The notes under the pieces were generated by a model, which worked only from the letters and a program-made list of their open reading frames with translations, did not search any database and was not told where the DNA came from. A program made the position numbers and the translations under genes. From positions 1,798,001 to 1,862,000 of the forward strand of contig NC_013739.1 of the NCBI RefSeq assembly GCF_000025265.1: a DNA stretch of 64,000 bases. Direction: 5' to 3'. The DNA comes from Conexibacter woesei DSM 14684 (GTDB taxonomy: Bacteria; Actinomycetota; Thermoleophilia; Solirubrobacterales; Solirubrobacteraceae). Numbering within the stretch: position 1 is the first letter of the stretch; every line of letters starts with the position of its first letter. This document shows positions 17,100-25,744 of this stretch, in pieces.

Positions 17100-19412
17100 A
17101 TGGCACGATCTGCCGTCCTTGGGCTTCCCCGCATCGGGCCCGACCGCGAGCTGAAGTTCGCGCTGGAGTCGTACTGGGCGGGCCGCACCGGCGCCGCCGA
17201 GCTGCAGGAGACCGCGCGCGGGCTGCGCGCGGCGAGCTGGCGCCGCGCGCAGGCCGCGGGCCTCGACGTGATCCCCTCGGGGGAGTTCAGCCTCTACGAC
17301 CACGTGCTCGACACGGCGTGGGCGCTCGGCGCGATCCCGCAGCGGTTCGGCGACGCCGGCCGCGACCGCTCCGAACTCGCCGGCTACTTCGCGCTCGCGC
17401 GCGGGACCGCCGACGCGCGGCCGCTGGAGATGACGAAGTGGTTCGACACGAACTACCACTACCTCGTGCCGGAGCTGCATCCCGGCCAGACCTTCGCGCT
17501 CGACGCGTCGCACTGGCTGACGCAGTTCCACGAGGCCGGCGCGCTCGGCGTCCAGACGCGGCCGGTCGTGCTCGGCCCGTTCAGCTTCCTGCTGCTGTCG
17601 AAGGGGCTCGACCGCCCGCTCGACCTGCTGGAGACGCTGGTGCCGGTCTACGGCCAGCTCGTGCGCGAGCTGGCCGCGGCCGGCGTGCGCGAGCTGCAGC
17701 TCGACGAGCCGGCGCTCGCGCTCGACCGTGCGCCCGGCGAGCTGGACGCGTTCGAGCGCGCCTTCCGCGCGCTCGCCGTGGAGGCGGCCGAAGCGGGGGT
17801 GGAGATCGCGTTGGCGACGTACTTCGCCGGCCTCGACACGAGCGGCGCGCTGGAGCGCGTGCTCGCGCTCGGCGCCGCTGAAGTCCACCTCGACCTCGTG
17901 CGCGCGCCGTCGCAGCTGGAGCCGGCGCTGGCGGCGCTCGCCGCGCTCGGGGGCGCGTCGCGCACGCGCCTCAGTCTCGGCGTGCTCGACGGTCGCAACG
18001 TCTGGGCCGCCGATCTCGACGTCGCGCTCGACCGGATCGACCGTGCGACCGCGGCGCTCGGCTCCGACCGCGTCACGATCGCGCCGTCCTGCTCGCTGCT
18101 GCACGTGCCCTACACGGCCGCGCGCGAGGACGGGATCGACCCGGAGGTGCGCGGCTGGCTCGCGTTCGCGGCCGAGAAGCTCGACGAGCTGCGCACGCTC
18201 CACGCGGCCGCCGGCGCGGTCAAGCGCGACGCGCTGCTGGCGCCCGCGCGCGAGGCGATCTCCAGCCGCCGGACGTCGAAGCACACGAACGACCCGGCCG
18301 TGCGCGAGCGCGCCGGGGCGCTGAGCACGGCCGACTACGATCGCGCCGCGCCGTACCCCGAGCGCCGCGCCGCGCAGCGCGAGCGCGTGCCGCTGCCGGA
18401 CCTGCCGAGCACGACGATCGGCTCCTACCCGCAGACCCCGGAGATCCGCGCCAAGCGCCGCGAGCTGCGCGCGGGCGCGATCGACGAGGCGGCGTACGAG
18501 CGCTTCCTGGAGGGCGAGATCGACCACGTCGTCGAGGTCCAGGAGCGGCTCGGGCTCGACGTGCTCGTGCACGGCGAGCCGGAGCGCAACGACATGGTCG
18601 AGTACTTCGGCGAGCGGCTCGCCGGCTTCGCCTTCTCGGCCGCCGGCTGGGTGCAGTCGTACGGGTCCCGCTGCGTCAAGCCGCCGATCCTCTACGGCGA
18701 CGTCTCGCGCCCGCGGCCGATGACGGTGCGCTGGTGGCAGTACGCGCAGTCGCGCACCGCGAAGCCGATGAAAGGGATGCTGACCGGACCGGTGACGATC
18801 CTGCAGTGGTCGTTCGTGCGCGACGACCAGCCGCGGCAGGAGACGGCGACGCAGATCGCGCTCGCGATCCAGGACGAGGTGCTCGACCTGGAGCGGGCCG
18901 GCGCGTTCGCGATCCAGGTCGACGAGGCGGCGCTGCGCGAGGGGCTGCCGCTCCAGCGCGCACAGCAGGACGAGTACGTGCGCTGGGCGGTCGACAGCTT
19001 CCGGCTGACGGTCGCGCCGGCGCGGCCGGACACCCAGGTCCACACGCACATGTGCTACTCCGAATTCACGGAGATCATGGAGCACATCGTGCGGCTCGAC
19101 GCCGACGTGATCTCGATCGAGGCGTCGCGCTCGGACATGGACGTGCTCGACGCGTTCACGGGCGCGCACGGGATCGAGTACCCGAACGAGATCGGCCCCG
19201 GCGTCTACGACATCCACTCCCCGCGCGTCCCGTCGCCGGAGGAGGTCGAGCGGCTGCTGGAGCTGGCCGAGTCGCGCGTCGGCCGCGAGCGGCTGTGGGT
19301 CAACCCCGACTGCGGCCTGAAGACGCGCCGCTGGGAGGAGGTCCTGCCGGCGCTGGAGGCGATGATGGAGGCCGCGAAGCGACGACGGGCGGCTGCGCCC
19401 GCTCGCGTCTAG
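17100..19412 (+). CDS. metE: Cobalamin-independent methionine synthase
   Basis: 770 residues, the usual MetE length, with ATG and GAGGAG about seven bases upstream. It transfers the methyl group of 5-methyltetrahydrofolate polyglutamate to homocysteine, the last step of methionine synthesis, in the cytoplasm. The N-terminal domain starts with LGLPRIGPDRELKFALESYW. The catalytic C-terminal barrel has the zinc ligands in context: HTHMCYSEF (His and Cys), SIEASRSDMD (Glu) and NPDCGLKTR (Cys). It sits behind a cobalamin riboswitch, as expected for the enzyme used when B12-dependent MetH cannot work. A short MetE-like gene follows 12 bases downstream. Confidence 0.97.
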   Translation: MARSAVLGLPRIGPDRELKFALESYWAGRTGAAELQETARGLRAASWRRAQAAGLDVIPSGEFSLYDHVLDTAWALGAIPQRFGDAGRDRSELAGYFALARGTADARPLEMTKWFDTNYHYLVPELHPGQTFALDASHWLTQFHEAGALGVQTRPVVLGPFSFLLLSKGLDRPLDLLETLVPVYGQLVRELAAAGVRELQLDEPALALDRAPGELDAFERAFRALAVEAAEAGVEIALATYFAGLDTSGALERVLALGAAEVHLDLVRAPSQLEPALAALAALGGASRTRLSLGVLDGRNVWAADLDVALDRIDRATAALGSDRVTIAPSCSLLHVPYTAAREDGIDPEVRGWLAFAAEKLDELRTLHAAAGAVKRDALLAPAREAISSRRTSKHTNDPAVRERAGALSTADYDRAAPYPERRAAQRERVPLPDLPSTTIGSYPQTPEIRAKRRELRAGAIDEAAYERFLEGEIDHVVEVQERLGLDVLVHGEPERNDMVEYFGERLAGFAFSAAGWVQSYGSRCVKPPILYGDVSRPRPMTVRWWQYAQSRTAKPMKGMLTGPVTILQWSFVRDDQPRQETATQIALAIQDEVLDLERAGAFAIQVDEAALREGLPLQRAQQDEYVRWAVDSFRLTVAPARPDTQVHTHMCYSEFTEIMEHIVRLDADVISIEASRSDMDVLDAFTGAHGIEYPNEIGPGVYDIHSPRVPSPEEVERLLELAESRVGRERLWVNPDCGLKTRRWEEVLPALEAMMEAAKRRRAAAPARV

Positions 19413-19424
19413 GCCGCGCGGGCC

Positions 19425-20360
19425 GTGCCCCTGCTCGACCGGCTCCCGGCGTGGTGCACGTCGGGGGTCGGGTCGCTGCCGCACGCCGATCCGCGCGCGG
19501 CGGCCGCGCACGCGGTCGCGGCGTACGAGCTGCCGTTCTGCCCGCAGCTGCCGGCAGTCGAGGGCGACATGGTCGCCGAGTGGCTCGGCGCCGACCCGCG
19601 CCGCTGCGGCTGGTCGCCGGCGCGCGACCGCGAGCGGCCGCCGGCGTGGGAGGCGCTGCTGGAACGGCTCGATCGGACGCCGCCCGCGCACGGGATCGTG
19701 AAGCTGCAGGTGACCGGGCCGGCGACGCTCGCGTGCGCGCTGGAGCGCGAGCGCGGCGGCGCCGCCTCGCGCGCGGCGGCGCTGGCGCTCGCGCACGAGC
19801 TGGCCGCGTGGCTTGCGGCCAACGCCGCCGGCCAGGTGCGCCAGCTCGCGGCGCGCGGGCTCGACGCGCTGCTGGTCGTCGACGAGCCGGCGCTGCACCT
19901 GTTCGGCACGCGCGGGGTGGAGGCGGCGTGGGATCCGCTGCGCGCGGTCGCGCCGGCGTGGGGGCTGCACCTCTGCTGCGCGGTGCCGTGGGACCTCGTC
20001 GAGCGCGCGCAGCCGGACCTGCTGTCGTTCGACCTCGCGCTCGCGCCGGTCGACCGCCGCGCCGCCGAGGGGCTGCGGCGACTGGTCGCGCGCGGCGGGC
20101 GGATTGCGTGGGGCGCGCTCGCCGTTCACCGCGACGAGCATGCCGAGGAGGCGCTGGCGCGGCTGCGGCCGGCGCTGGCACGGGTCGCGGCGGGCGGCGC
20201 GCGCGGGGACGTCGCCGACGCGCTCGCCGCCCGCTCGCTGCTGACCGCCTCGTGCGGCAGCGGGCGGATGTCGCTGCGGCGCGAGCTGGAGCTCGCGGAC
20301 GCGCTGCGCGACGTGGCCGGAGCGCTGCGCGGCGGGCGGCGCCTGCGGCGCGCCGCGTGA
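19425..20360 (+). CDS. Short MetE-like (core-MetE / UROD-superfamily) methyltransferase
   Basis: 311 residues from a GTG 12 bases after metE, so co-transcribed with it under the cobalamin riboswitch. It matches only the catalytic half of MetE: SGVGSLPHADPRAA at the start of the barrel, LVVDEPAL, a His-x-Cys pair (LHLCCAVPW) and a late cysteine (TASCGSGRM) in the places of the MetE zinc ligands. It lacks the N-terminal folate-binding half. Core-MetE proteins in other bacteria can take the methyl group from methylcobalamin or a corrinoid protein; whether this one does is inference. It could instead be another zinc-dependent methyltransferase of the UROD superfamily. Confidence 0.75.
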   Translation: MPLLDRLPAWCTSGVGSLPHADPRAAAAHAVAAYELPFCPQLPAVEGDMVAEWLGADPRRCGWSPARDRERPPAWEALLERLDRTPPAHGIVKLQVTGPATLACALERERGGAASRAAALALAHELAAWLAANAAGQVRQLAARGLDALLVVDEPALHLFGTRGVEAAWDPLRAVAPAWGLHLCCAVPWDLVERAQPDLLSFDLALAPVDRRAAEGLRRLVARGGRIAWGALAVHRDEHAEEALARLRPALARVAAGGARGDVADALAARSLLTASCGSGRMSLRRELELADALRDVAGALRGGRRLRRAA

Positions 20361-20429
20361 GCGACGCGGGGCGAAAGAGTCGGGTCAGCCGTAGGGAAGG
20401 CCGCTCCCCGGTGCAATAGCCTCCCCGGG

Positions 20430-22922
20430 GTGACGGGCACGGACATCGAGCGCGACACGCGGCCGGCCGGCCTGACGCAGGCCGAGGCCGAGCGCCGGCT
20501 GCGCGAGCGCGGGCCGCTGCCCGAGCAGGCGACGAGCCGCTCCTACCGCTCGATCGTCGTCGCCAACACCTTCACGATCTTCAACCTGATCCTCGCGGTC
20601 TTCGGCGCGGCGACGATAGCGTTCGGCAACCCGAAGGACGCGCTCTTCCTCGGGATCCTCGTCGCGAACACGGCGATCGGCTCCTTCCAGGAGATCCGCG
20701 CCAAGCGCGCGCTCGACAAGCTCGCCGCGCTCGTCGCGCCGCACGCGACGGTCGTGCGCGACGGCGAGCCGCGCAGACTGCCGATCGCCGACGTCGTCGT
20801 GGGAGACCTCGTGCGCGTGCGCGCGGGCGACCAGGTCGTCGCCGACGGCACGCTCGTGACGAGCGAGGGGCTCGCGCTCGACGAGTCGAACCTGACCGGC
20901 GAGTCGGAGGCCGTCGACGGCGAGCCGGGCCGCGGCGTCTTCTCCGGCTCGTTCGTCGTCGAGGGCGAGGGCGCGTTCGAGGCTACCGCCGTCGGCCCCG
21001 ACAGCCGCGCCGCGAGACTGGCCGAGACGGCGCGCGCCTTCCGCCATCCGCGCTCGCCGCTGGAGAAGGCGATGGACCGGCTGCTGATCATCCTCGTCGG
21101 TGTGATGGTGCCGCTGGCGCTGGGACTCGGGATCTCGCTGGCGGTGCGCGACGTCAGCCAGGCGCAGGCGGTCGAGACGCTGACGGCCGCCGTCGTCAAC
21201 ATCGTGCCGGAGGGGCTGATCCTGCTCGTCAGCCTCACCGCCGCGGTCTCAGCCGCGAAGATGGCCCGCCGCGGCGTGCTCGCGCAGCAGCTCAACGCGA
21301 TCGAGTCGCTCGCGTCGGTCTCGGTCATGTGCACCGACAAGACCGGCACGCTGACCGAGGCGGCGCTGCGCGTCGTCGCGACGGTGCCGGCCGACGGCGT
21401 CGGGGAGGAGGACCTGCGCACCGCGCTCGGCCGCTTCGCCGCCAGCGCCCCGTCGCGCAACGGCACGCTCGACGCCGTCCACGACGCGCAGCTCGCCGGC
21501 GACGACGCGGAGGTCGAGCCGAGCGCGCAGGTCCCGTTCTCCTCGCGCCGCCGCTGGAGCGCGCTGGAGCTGAGCGGCGAGCGGTTCGTGCTCGGCGCGC
21601 CGGAGGCGCTGTTGGACGGCGCGGTCGCCGGCGGCGGCGCGGCCGGCGGCGGGGCCGGCGCGGCGGCGGGCGGCGGCGTGGCCGGCGCGGCGGGCGGCGT
21701 GGCCGGCGGGGACGCCGCGCTGCGCGAGCGCGCCGCCTCCGAGGCCGCGACCGGCCGCCGCGTGCTCGCGCTCGTCGGCGCCGACGGCCCGCTGCCGAGA
21801 GCGGCCGCCGACGCTCCGCTGCCCGACGGCGTCCGGCCGCTCGGGATCGTCGTGCTGGCCGAGCGGCTGCGCAACGACGCCGACCGCACGGTCGCGTTCT
21901 TCGGCTCCGAGGATGTCGCGCTGAAGGTCGTCTCGGGCGACAACCCGTCGACGGTCGGCGCGATCGCACGCGATGCCGGGATCCCCGCCCAGTCGGACGC
22001 GCTCGACGGCGGCAGACTGCCCGCGGCCGACGAGGACCTGCTCGCGGCGGTGCGCGCCGCGCCTGCGATTGGCCGCATCTCGCCGGAGGACAAGGCGCGG
22101 GTCGTGCGGGTGCTGGCGGACGCCGGCGAGTACGTCGGCATGCTCGGCGACGGCGTCAACGACGTGCCCGCGCTGAAGCAGGCGCGGCTGGCGATCGCGC
22201 AGGGCAGCGGCACGCAGATGGCGCGCTCGGTCTCCGACCTCGTGCTCGTCTCGGGCGAGTTCGGCGAGGTCCCGCGGATGGTCCACGAGGGCCGTCAAAT
22301 CCTGCGCAACATCCAGCGCGTCGCGCGGCTGTTCGTGACGAAGGCGCTGTTCACCGCGTTCCTGCTGCTGACGATCGCGATCCCGAGCGGCGTCTTCCCG
22401 CTGCTGCCGCGCCAGTTCACGCTCACCTCGTCGCTGACGATCGGCATCCCCGCCTTCTTCCTCGCGCTCGCGCCCTCGACCGGCCCGTGGCGGCCGGAGG
22501 GCTTCCTGAAGGCGATCGCGCGCTTCTCGCTGCCGGCCGGACTGGCGACCGGCGTCGGGATCCTGTCCGCCTACCTGCTCTCGCGCCACGTCTTCGACGC
22601 CTCGCTGACGGAGGCCCGCAGCGTCACCGCCGCGACCGTCGTGACCGCCGGTCTGGCGATCGTGATGGTGCTGGAGGACGAGCCCGGCAAGCGCCGGCTC
22701 GCCGTCGGCGGCCTCTGCGCGCTGATGGCGCTCTGCTACGTGCTCGTCGCCGCGATACCGGCCGGCCGCGACTTCTTCGACCTCGCCGACCCGACCGGCG
22801 GGATGGCCGGCGCGTGGGCGATCGGCTCCGCGATCTCGCTGGTGCTGCTTGCGGTCGCCCTGCGCGTCGTGAGAGTGCTCGACGCGCGCGCCGAGGCTGA
22901 GGGCGCGGGCGTCGCCTCCTAG
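20430..22922 (+). CDS. P-type ATPase, CtpE-like cation transporter
   Basis: 830 residues from GTG at 20430. P-type ATPase landmarks: actuator LDESNLTGESEAV, phosphorylation site CTDKTGTLT (DKTGT), a nucleotide-binding domain, hinge MLGDGVNDVPALKQ, and about ten membrane helices with a PEGL motif in helix 4 (NIVPEGLILL). The layout is that of the CtpE group, which imports calcium in mycobacteria; the ion is not proven here. An odd Gly/Ala-rich insertion of about 35 residues sits in the nucleotide-binding domain (about 393-430). It follows the metE operon but has no riboswitch of its own and ends one base short of the convergent DUF2149 gene. Confidence 0.88.
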   Translation: MTGTDIERDTRPAGLTQAEAERRLRERGPLPEQATSRSYRSIVVANTFTIFNLILAVFGAATIAFGNPKDALFLGILVANTAIGSFQEIRAKRALDKLAALVAPHATVVRDGEPRRLPIADVVVGDLVRVRAGDQVVADGTLVTSEGLALDESNLTGESEAVDGEPGRGVFSGSFVVEGEGAFEATAVGPDSRAARLAETARAFRHPRSPLEKAMDRLLIILVGVMVPLALGLGISLAVRDVSQAQAVETLTAAVVNIVPEGLILLVSLTAAVSAAKMARRGVLAQQLNAIESLASVSVMCTDKTGTLTEAALRVVATVPADGVGEEDLRTALGRFAASAPSRNGTLDAVHDAQLAGDDAEVEPSAQVPFSSRRRWSALELSGERFVLGAPEALLDGAVAGGGAAGGGAGAAAGGGVAGAAGGVAGGDAALRERAASEAATGRRVLALVGADGPLPRAAADAPLPDGVRPLGIVVLAERLRNDADRTVAFFGSEDVALKVVSGDNPSTVGAIARDAGIPAQSDALDGGRLPAADEDLLAAVRAAPAIGRISPEDKARVVRVLADAGEYVGMLGDGVNDVPALKQARLAIAQGSGTQMARSVSDLVLVSGEFGEVPRMVHEGRQILRNIQRVARLFVTKALFTAFLLLTIAIPSGVFPLLPRQFTLTSSLTIGIPAFFLALAPSTGPWRPEGFLKAIARFSLPAGLATGVGILSAYLLSRHVFDASLTEARSVTAATVVTAGLAIVMVLEDEPGKRRLAVGGLCALMALCYVLVAAIPAGRDFFDLADPTGGMAGAWAIGSAISLVLLAVALRVVRVLDARAEAEGAGVAS

Positions 22923-22923
22923 C

Positions 22924-23229
22924 TCACGGCGCTCTGGCGGGATCCTCGACGTAGACGAGCCGGCCGTCGGCCAGCCGGTAGACGGTGCCGACCTCTCTGC
23001 CTCTGCCGGTCGCCGGCGGCGCGCTGCTCGGGCTCGGCAGCCTTCTCTGCTGCTGGGCCTGCTGTCTGGACGGCGTCGCTCTTCTCGCGCTCGCGGTCAT
23101 GCCGAGACCGGCGATCAGGAACGCGACGGCGAGCACGATGCCGACGTCGAAGAGGTTGACGAGACCGTCGAGCGGATCCCCGGCGTTGTCGTCGAGGTTG
23201 CCGTGACGGCCGAGCCCGATGCGGCTCAT
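22924..23229 (-). CDS. DUF2149-like single-span membrane protein
   Basis: 101 residues; the ATG overlaps the stop of the ExbB-like gene (ATGA). The N-terminal DDNAGDPLDGLVNLFDVGIV followed by one membrane helix (about 30-50) matches DUF2149. That family is found next to MotA/TolQ/ExbB-type channels, notably in archaea. After the helix comes a basic, Gln-rich linker and a short folded tail (GTVYRLADGRLVYVEDP). By position it could be the ExbD/TolR-like partner of the channel. It is last in the cobalamin-riboswitch operon starting at 27299. Confidence 0.72.
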   Translation of the reverse strand: MSRIGLGRHGNLDDNAGDPLDGLVNLFDVGIVLAVAFLIAGLGMTASARRATPSRQQAQQQRRLPSPSSAPPATGRGREVGTVYRLADGRLVYVEDPARAP

Positions 23230-23930
23230 GCGATCGGCTCGCTGGTCGCCACGGGAGGCGCAGTCGCCGCGTGCGCCGGCGGCGGCACCTGCGCCGTCGC
23301 GGCCGTCGCCGCCGTCGCTGCACGTTCCAGCGCCATCAGGTCCTCGGTGTACATGCGCGTGCGCGTCAGCGTCAGCGCGAACGCGACGGTGCCGACGAGC
23401 AGCCCGACGACGGTCGCGGCGAATGCGATCCGCAGGTCGGTCGCGAGCTGCGACATGTCGCCGTCGCTGAGCGCCTTGAGGCCGGGGGCGAGCGGGATCA
23501 GCGTCCCCATCAGACCGAGCGCGGGACCGGCGCGGACGAGCATCCGCGTGCGGTCCAGCCGCTTCTGGACCGCCAGCTCGTAGTCGGCGAGCGCGTCCTC
23601 GGCGGCCTGCGGGCGCCGGGCGGAGACGGCGGCCGCGAGCCCGCGCACCGCGGCCCCGGCGAAGACGGTCGGTGCGGACTGCGCCAGCTCGGCGGCGCGG
23701 CCCGGCTGCGCGACCGCCTCGGCGGCGAGCGCGCGCAGCGGCGCACGGCGCTCGCCCATCCGCCGCTGCCACAGCTCCGTCGCGAAGCGCCCCGTCTCGG
23801 CCGCGCAGATGAGCAGCGCGACGATCGCGAGCAGCAGCACGGGGATCGCGAGCACGGAGACGATCCGCGCGAGCGCGTCGCCGAGGCTCTCGTGCAGCGA
23901 TGCGGCGAGGACGAACGTTTCGATGGTCAT
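23226..23930 (-). CDS. MotA/TolQ/ExbB-family proton channel protein
   Basis: 234 residues, overlapping both neighbours by four bases. Three membrane helices are visible (about 20-42, 130-150 and 172-195) with a long cytoplasmic loop after the first. The second and third carry the ExbB/TolQ pattern (GPALGLMGTLIPLAPGL and AFAATVVGLLVGTVAFAL). Family members use ion flow to drive TonB-like, Tol or flagellar machines. Here the gene lies between a toroid protein and a DUF2149 protein in a B12-repressed operon. I infer that it energises a cell-surface step of cobalamin handling. No TonB or BtuB gene is nearby. Confidence 0.82.
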   Translation of the reverse strand: MTIETFVLAASLHESLGDALARIVSVLAIPVLLLAIVALLICAAETGRFATELWQRRMGERRAPLRALAAEAVAQPGRAAELAQSAPTVFAGAAVRGLAAAVSARRPQAAEDALADYELAVQKRLDRTRMLVRAGPALGLMGTLIPLAPGLKALSDGDMSQLATDLRIAFAATVVGLLVGTVAFALTLTRTRMYTEDLMALERAATAATAATAQVPPPAHAATAPPVATSEPIA

Positions 23931-25744
23931 GCGGTGATCTCCGGTCGGCGCCATTCGAAGAGTCCGCCGCCGCCGGCGCACAGCAGCAGCGCGCCGCCGA
24001 GCCCGACCGCGACCCACGGCGCCGTCTCGCCGCCGGCCTGCGCGCCGCGCAGGCCGTACGCGGCGGCGCGGTCGTCGCCGCGCGCGGCGGAGGACGCGCC
24101 GTCGCCGCCGACGACGACGCCAGAGACCTCCGCGTCCTCGGCCGCGGCGTCCGCCTGCGATCTGAGCGGGCCGCCGACGGCGCCGCCGCTGTTCGCGCGC
24201 CCGCGTGAGCCGCCGGCGCGCGCCGTGTCCCCGGAGAGGTCGGCCGAACCGCCACCGCCGGCGCGGTCCGCGGCGCCACCGCTGGCGACCGCGCCGTCGT
24301 CGTGATCGCCCGTGCTGCTCGCCGTCATCGTCTCCTGCTCGTTCGGCGCGGCCGTCGGCGTGCGTGGGCGCTCGCGCCGATCGCGCTCGTCGCGCCGGTC
24401 GCGCCGCTCGGGCGCCGTCGCCTCCTGCTCGCCGCGCACGACCTCCGGCGCGGGCGACGTGTCGCGCCGGTCGGTGCGCGTGCGGCGGGCGGTCCTGCGC
24501 TGGCGCACGCGCCGCACGCCGCCGGCCGTTCTGCCGCGGCTGCCGCGTCTCGGGCGGCTGAAGTTCGCCGCGCCCTTCCCGCCGCCGCCGGCGATCACGC
24601 CGCCGCCCTTCGCCGCGTCGAAGCCGCCGCTCCCGCCGCCCGTCCCGTCGCCGTCGTTCACGGGCGGGGGGTCGTCGTCGGTCGGGTTCGGGTAGCGGCC
24701 GGTGAACGGCACAGGTGGGATCGGCAGCGGCTGGCCGGCGAAGGCGGGGGCGCAGTAGGCGGTCACGAAGCCCGGGTTCAGGAGCCCGGCGGAGGCGCTC
24801 TGCATCACCGAGCCGTCCTCCTGCTGCATGCTCGCGAGGTAGTCGAGCACGCTGTTCCCGCCTCTCGTCCATCCGCGCGGGTCGATGCCGGCGGCCCACA
24901 GCCCCTGCGCGACCCAGGCGCTCGACGAGGCGTTCGAATCCGCCCCCGCGACGGCGCCGATGCCGCCGTCGGCGTGCTGGTTGTCGCTCAGCCATCTGAG
25001 CGCTCTCGACTCGGCCTCGGTGTCGTGCTGTCCGATCGCGTTCAGCGCCTGGATCGCGGCGCCGGTCATGTCGGCGTCGCCGGGCGCGCCGACCTGAAAG
25101 CTCGGCCAGCTGCCGTCGTCGTTCTGGTGTCTGAGCGTCGCCCCGAGCGCACCCTGGACCATGCTCTTCGCCAGTGGATCGTCGACCAGCGCAAGCGAGA
25201 GGATCGCGAAGATCGTGTCGTTGACGCCCGGCGCCGTGCCGCCCGCGATGTGGGTGAACGAGCCGTCGGGCAATCTCCGGCTCGCCAGCCGTTCGATCAG
25301 GTCGACCCCGCCGAACGACCGCGGGTCCGTGCCGGCCGCGACCGTGACGAGCAGCGTGCGCTCGTAGTCGGTCGTCACCGACAGCGCGCCGGCGTTGCGC
25401 TGCAGGTACGTGACGACGTCCCAGCCGTTCGGCAGGAACTGCTCGCGCGGGTTGATGTCGTAGGCGGCGACCGCGAATGCCATCCAGGCGCTGAAGCCGA
25501 CGTCGGACGGTCTGCCGGGCACGATCGAGTAGCCGCCGTCCTTGTTCTGCATTCTCTGCACGTAGCGGACGGTCTTGTCGAGGCGCGACTGGTTGGTCGC
25601 GTCAGGCGCCGGCTTGGCAGGAGCGTGCGCGGGCGCGAGCAGCAGCCCGACCCCGGCGGCGCACAGCAGCGCGGCGCCCGCCACCGCCGCGAGCAGCGGA
25701 ACGAGGCGGAGGCGCAGTCGCCTACGGCGTCGCGGCGACGCCAT
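23927..25744 (-). CDS. Membrane-anchored alpha/alpha-toroid (prenyltransferase-like repeat) protein
   Basis: 605 residues. A basic N-terminus and hydrophobic segment (1-41) give export. Helical repeats (about 50-335) have Q-x-x-x-G-G and D-G-S-W turns (RMQNKDGGYSIV, HQNDDGSWPSFQVG, NQHADGGIGAV). A long Gly/Arg/Asp linker (about 345-575) leads to one C-terminal membrane helix. It has the same plan as the toroid at 9425-11149, including the W/F-T-x-GG segment near the end of the repeats. No cyclase D-x-D-D motif is seen. Upstream is a DUF4430 gene, downstream the ExbB-like channel. Together the toroid and DUF4430 proteins supply both halves of an intrinsic-factor-type fold; B12 binding is inferred, not shown. 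Confidence 0.75.
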   Translation of the reverse strand: MASPRRRRRLRLRLVPLLAAVAGAALLCAAGVGLLLAPAHAPAKPAPDATNQSRLDKTVRYVQRMQNKDGGYSIVPGRPSDVGFSAWMAFAVAAYDINPREQFLPNGWDVVTYLQRNAGALSVTTDYERTLLVTVAAGTDPRSFGGVDLIERLASRRLPDGSFTHIAGGTAPGVNDTIFAILSLALVDDPLAKSMVQGALGATLRHQNDDGSWPSFQVGAPGDADMTGAAIQALNAIGQHDTEAESRALRWLSDNQHADGGIGAVAGADSNASSSAWVAQGLWAAGIDPRGWTRGGNSVLDYLASMQQEDGSVMQSASAGLLNPGFVTAYCAPAFAGQPLPIPPVPFTGRYPNPTDDDPPPVNDGDGTGGGSGGFDAAKGGGVIAGGGGKGAANFSRPRRGSRGRTAGGVRRVRQRRTARRTRTDRRDTSPAPEVVRGEQEATAPERRDRRDERDRRERPRTPTAAPNEQETMTASSTGDHDDGAVASGGAADRAGGGGSADLSGDTARAGGSRGRANSGGAVGGPLRSQADAAAEDAEVSGVVVGGDGASSAARGDDRAAAYGLRGAQAGGETAPWVAVGLGGALLLCAGGGGLFEWRRPEITA

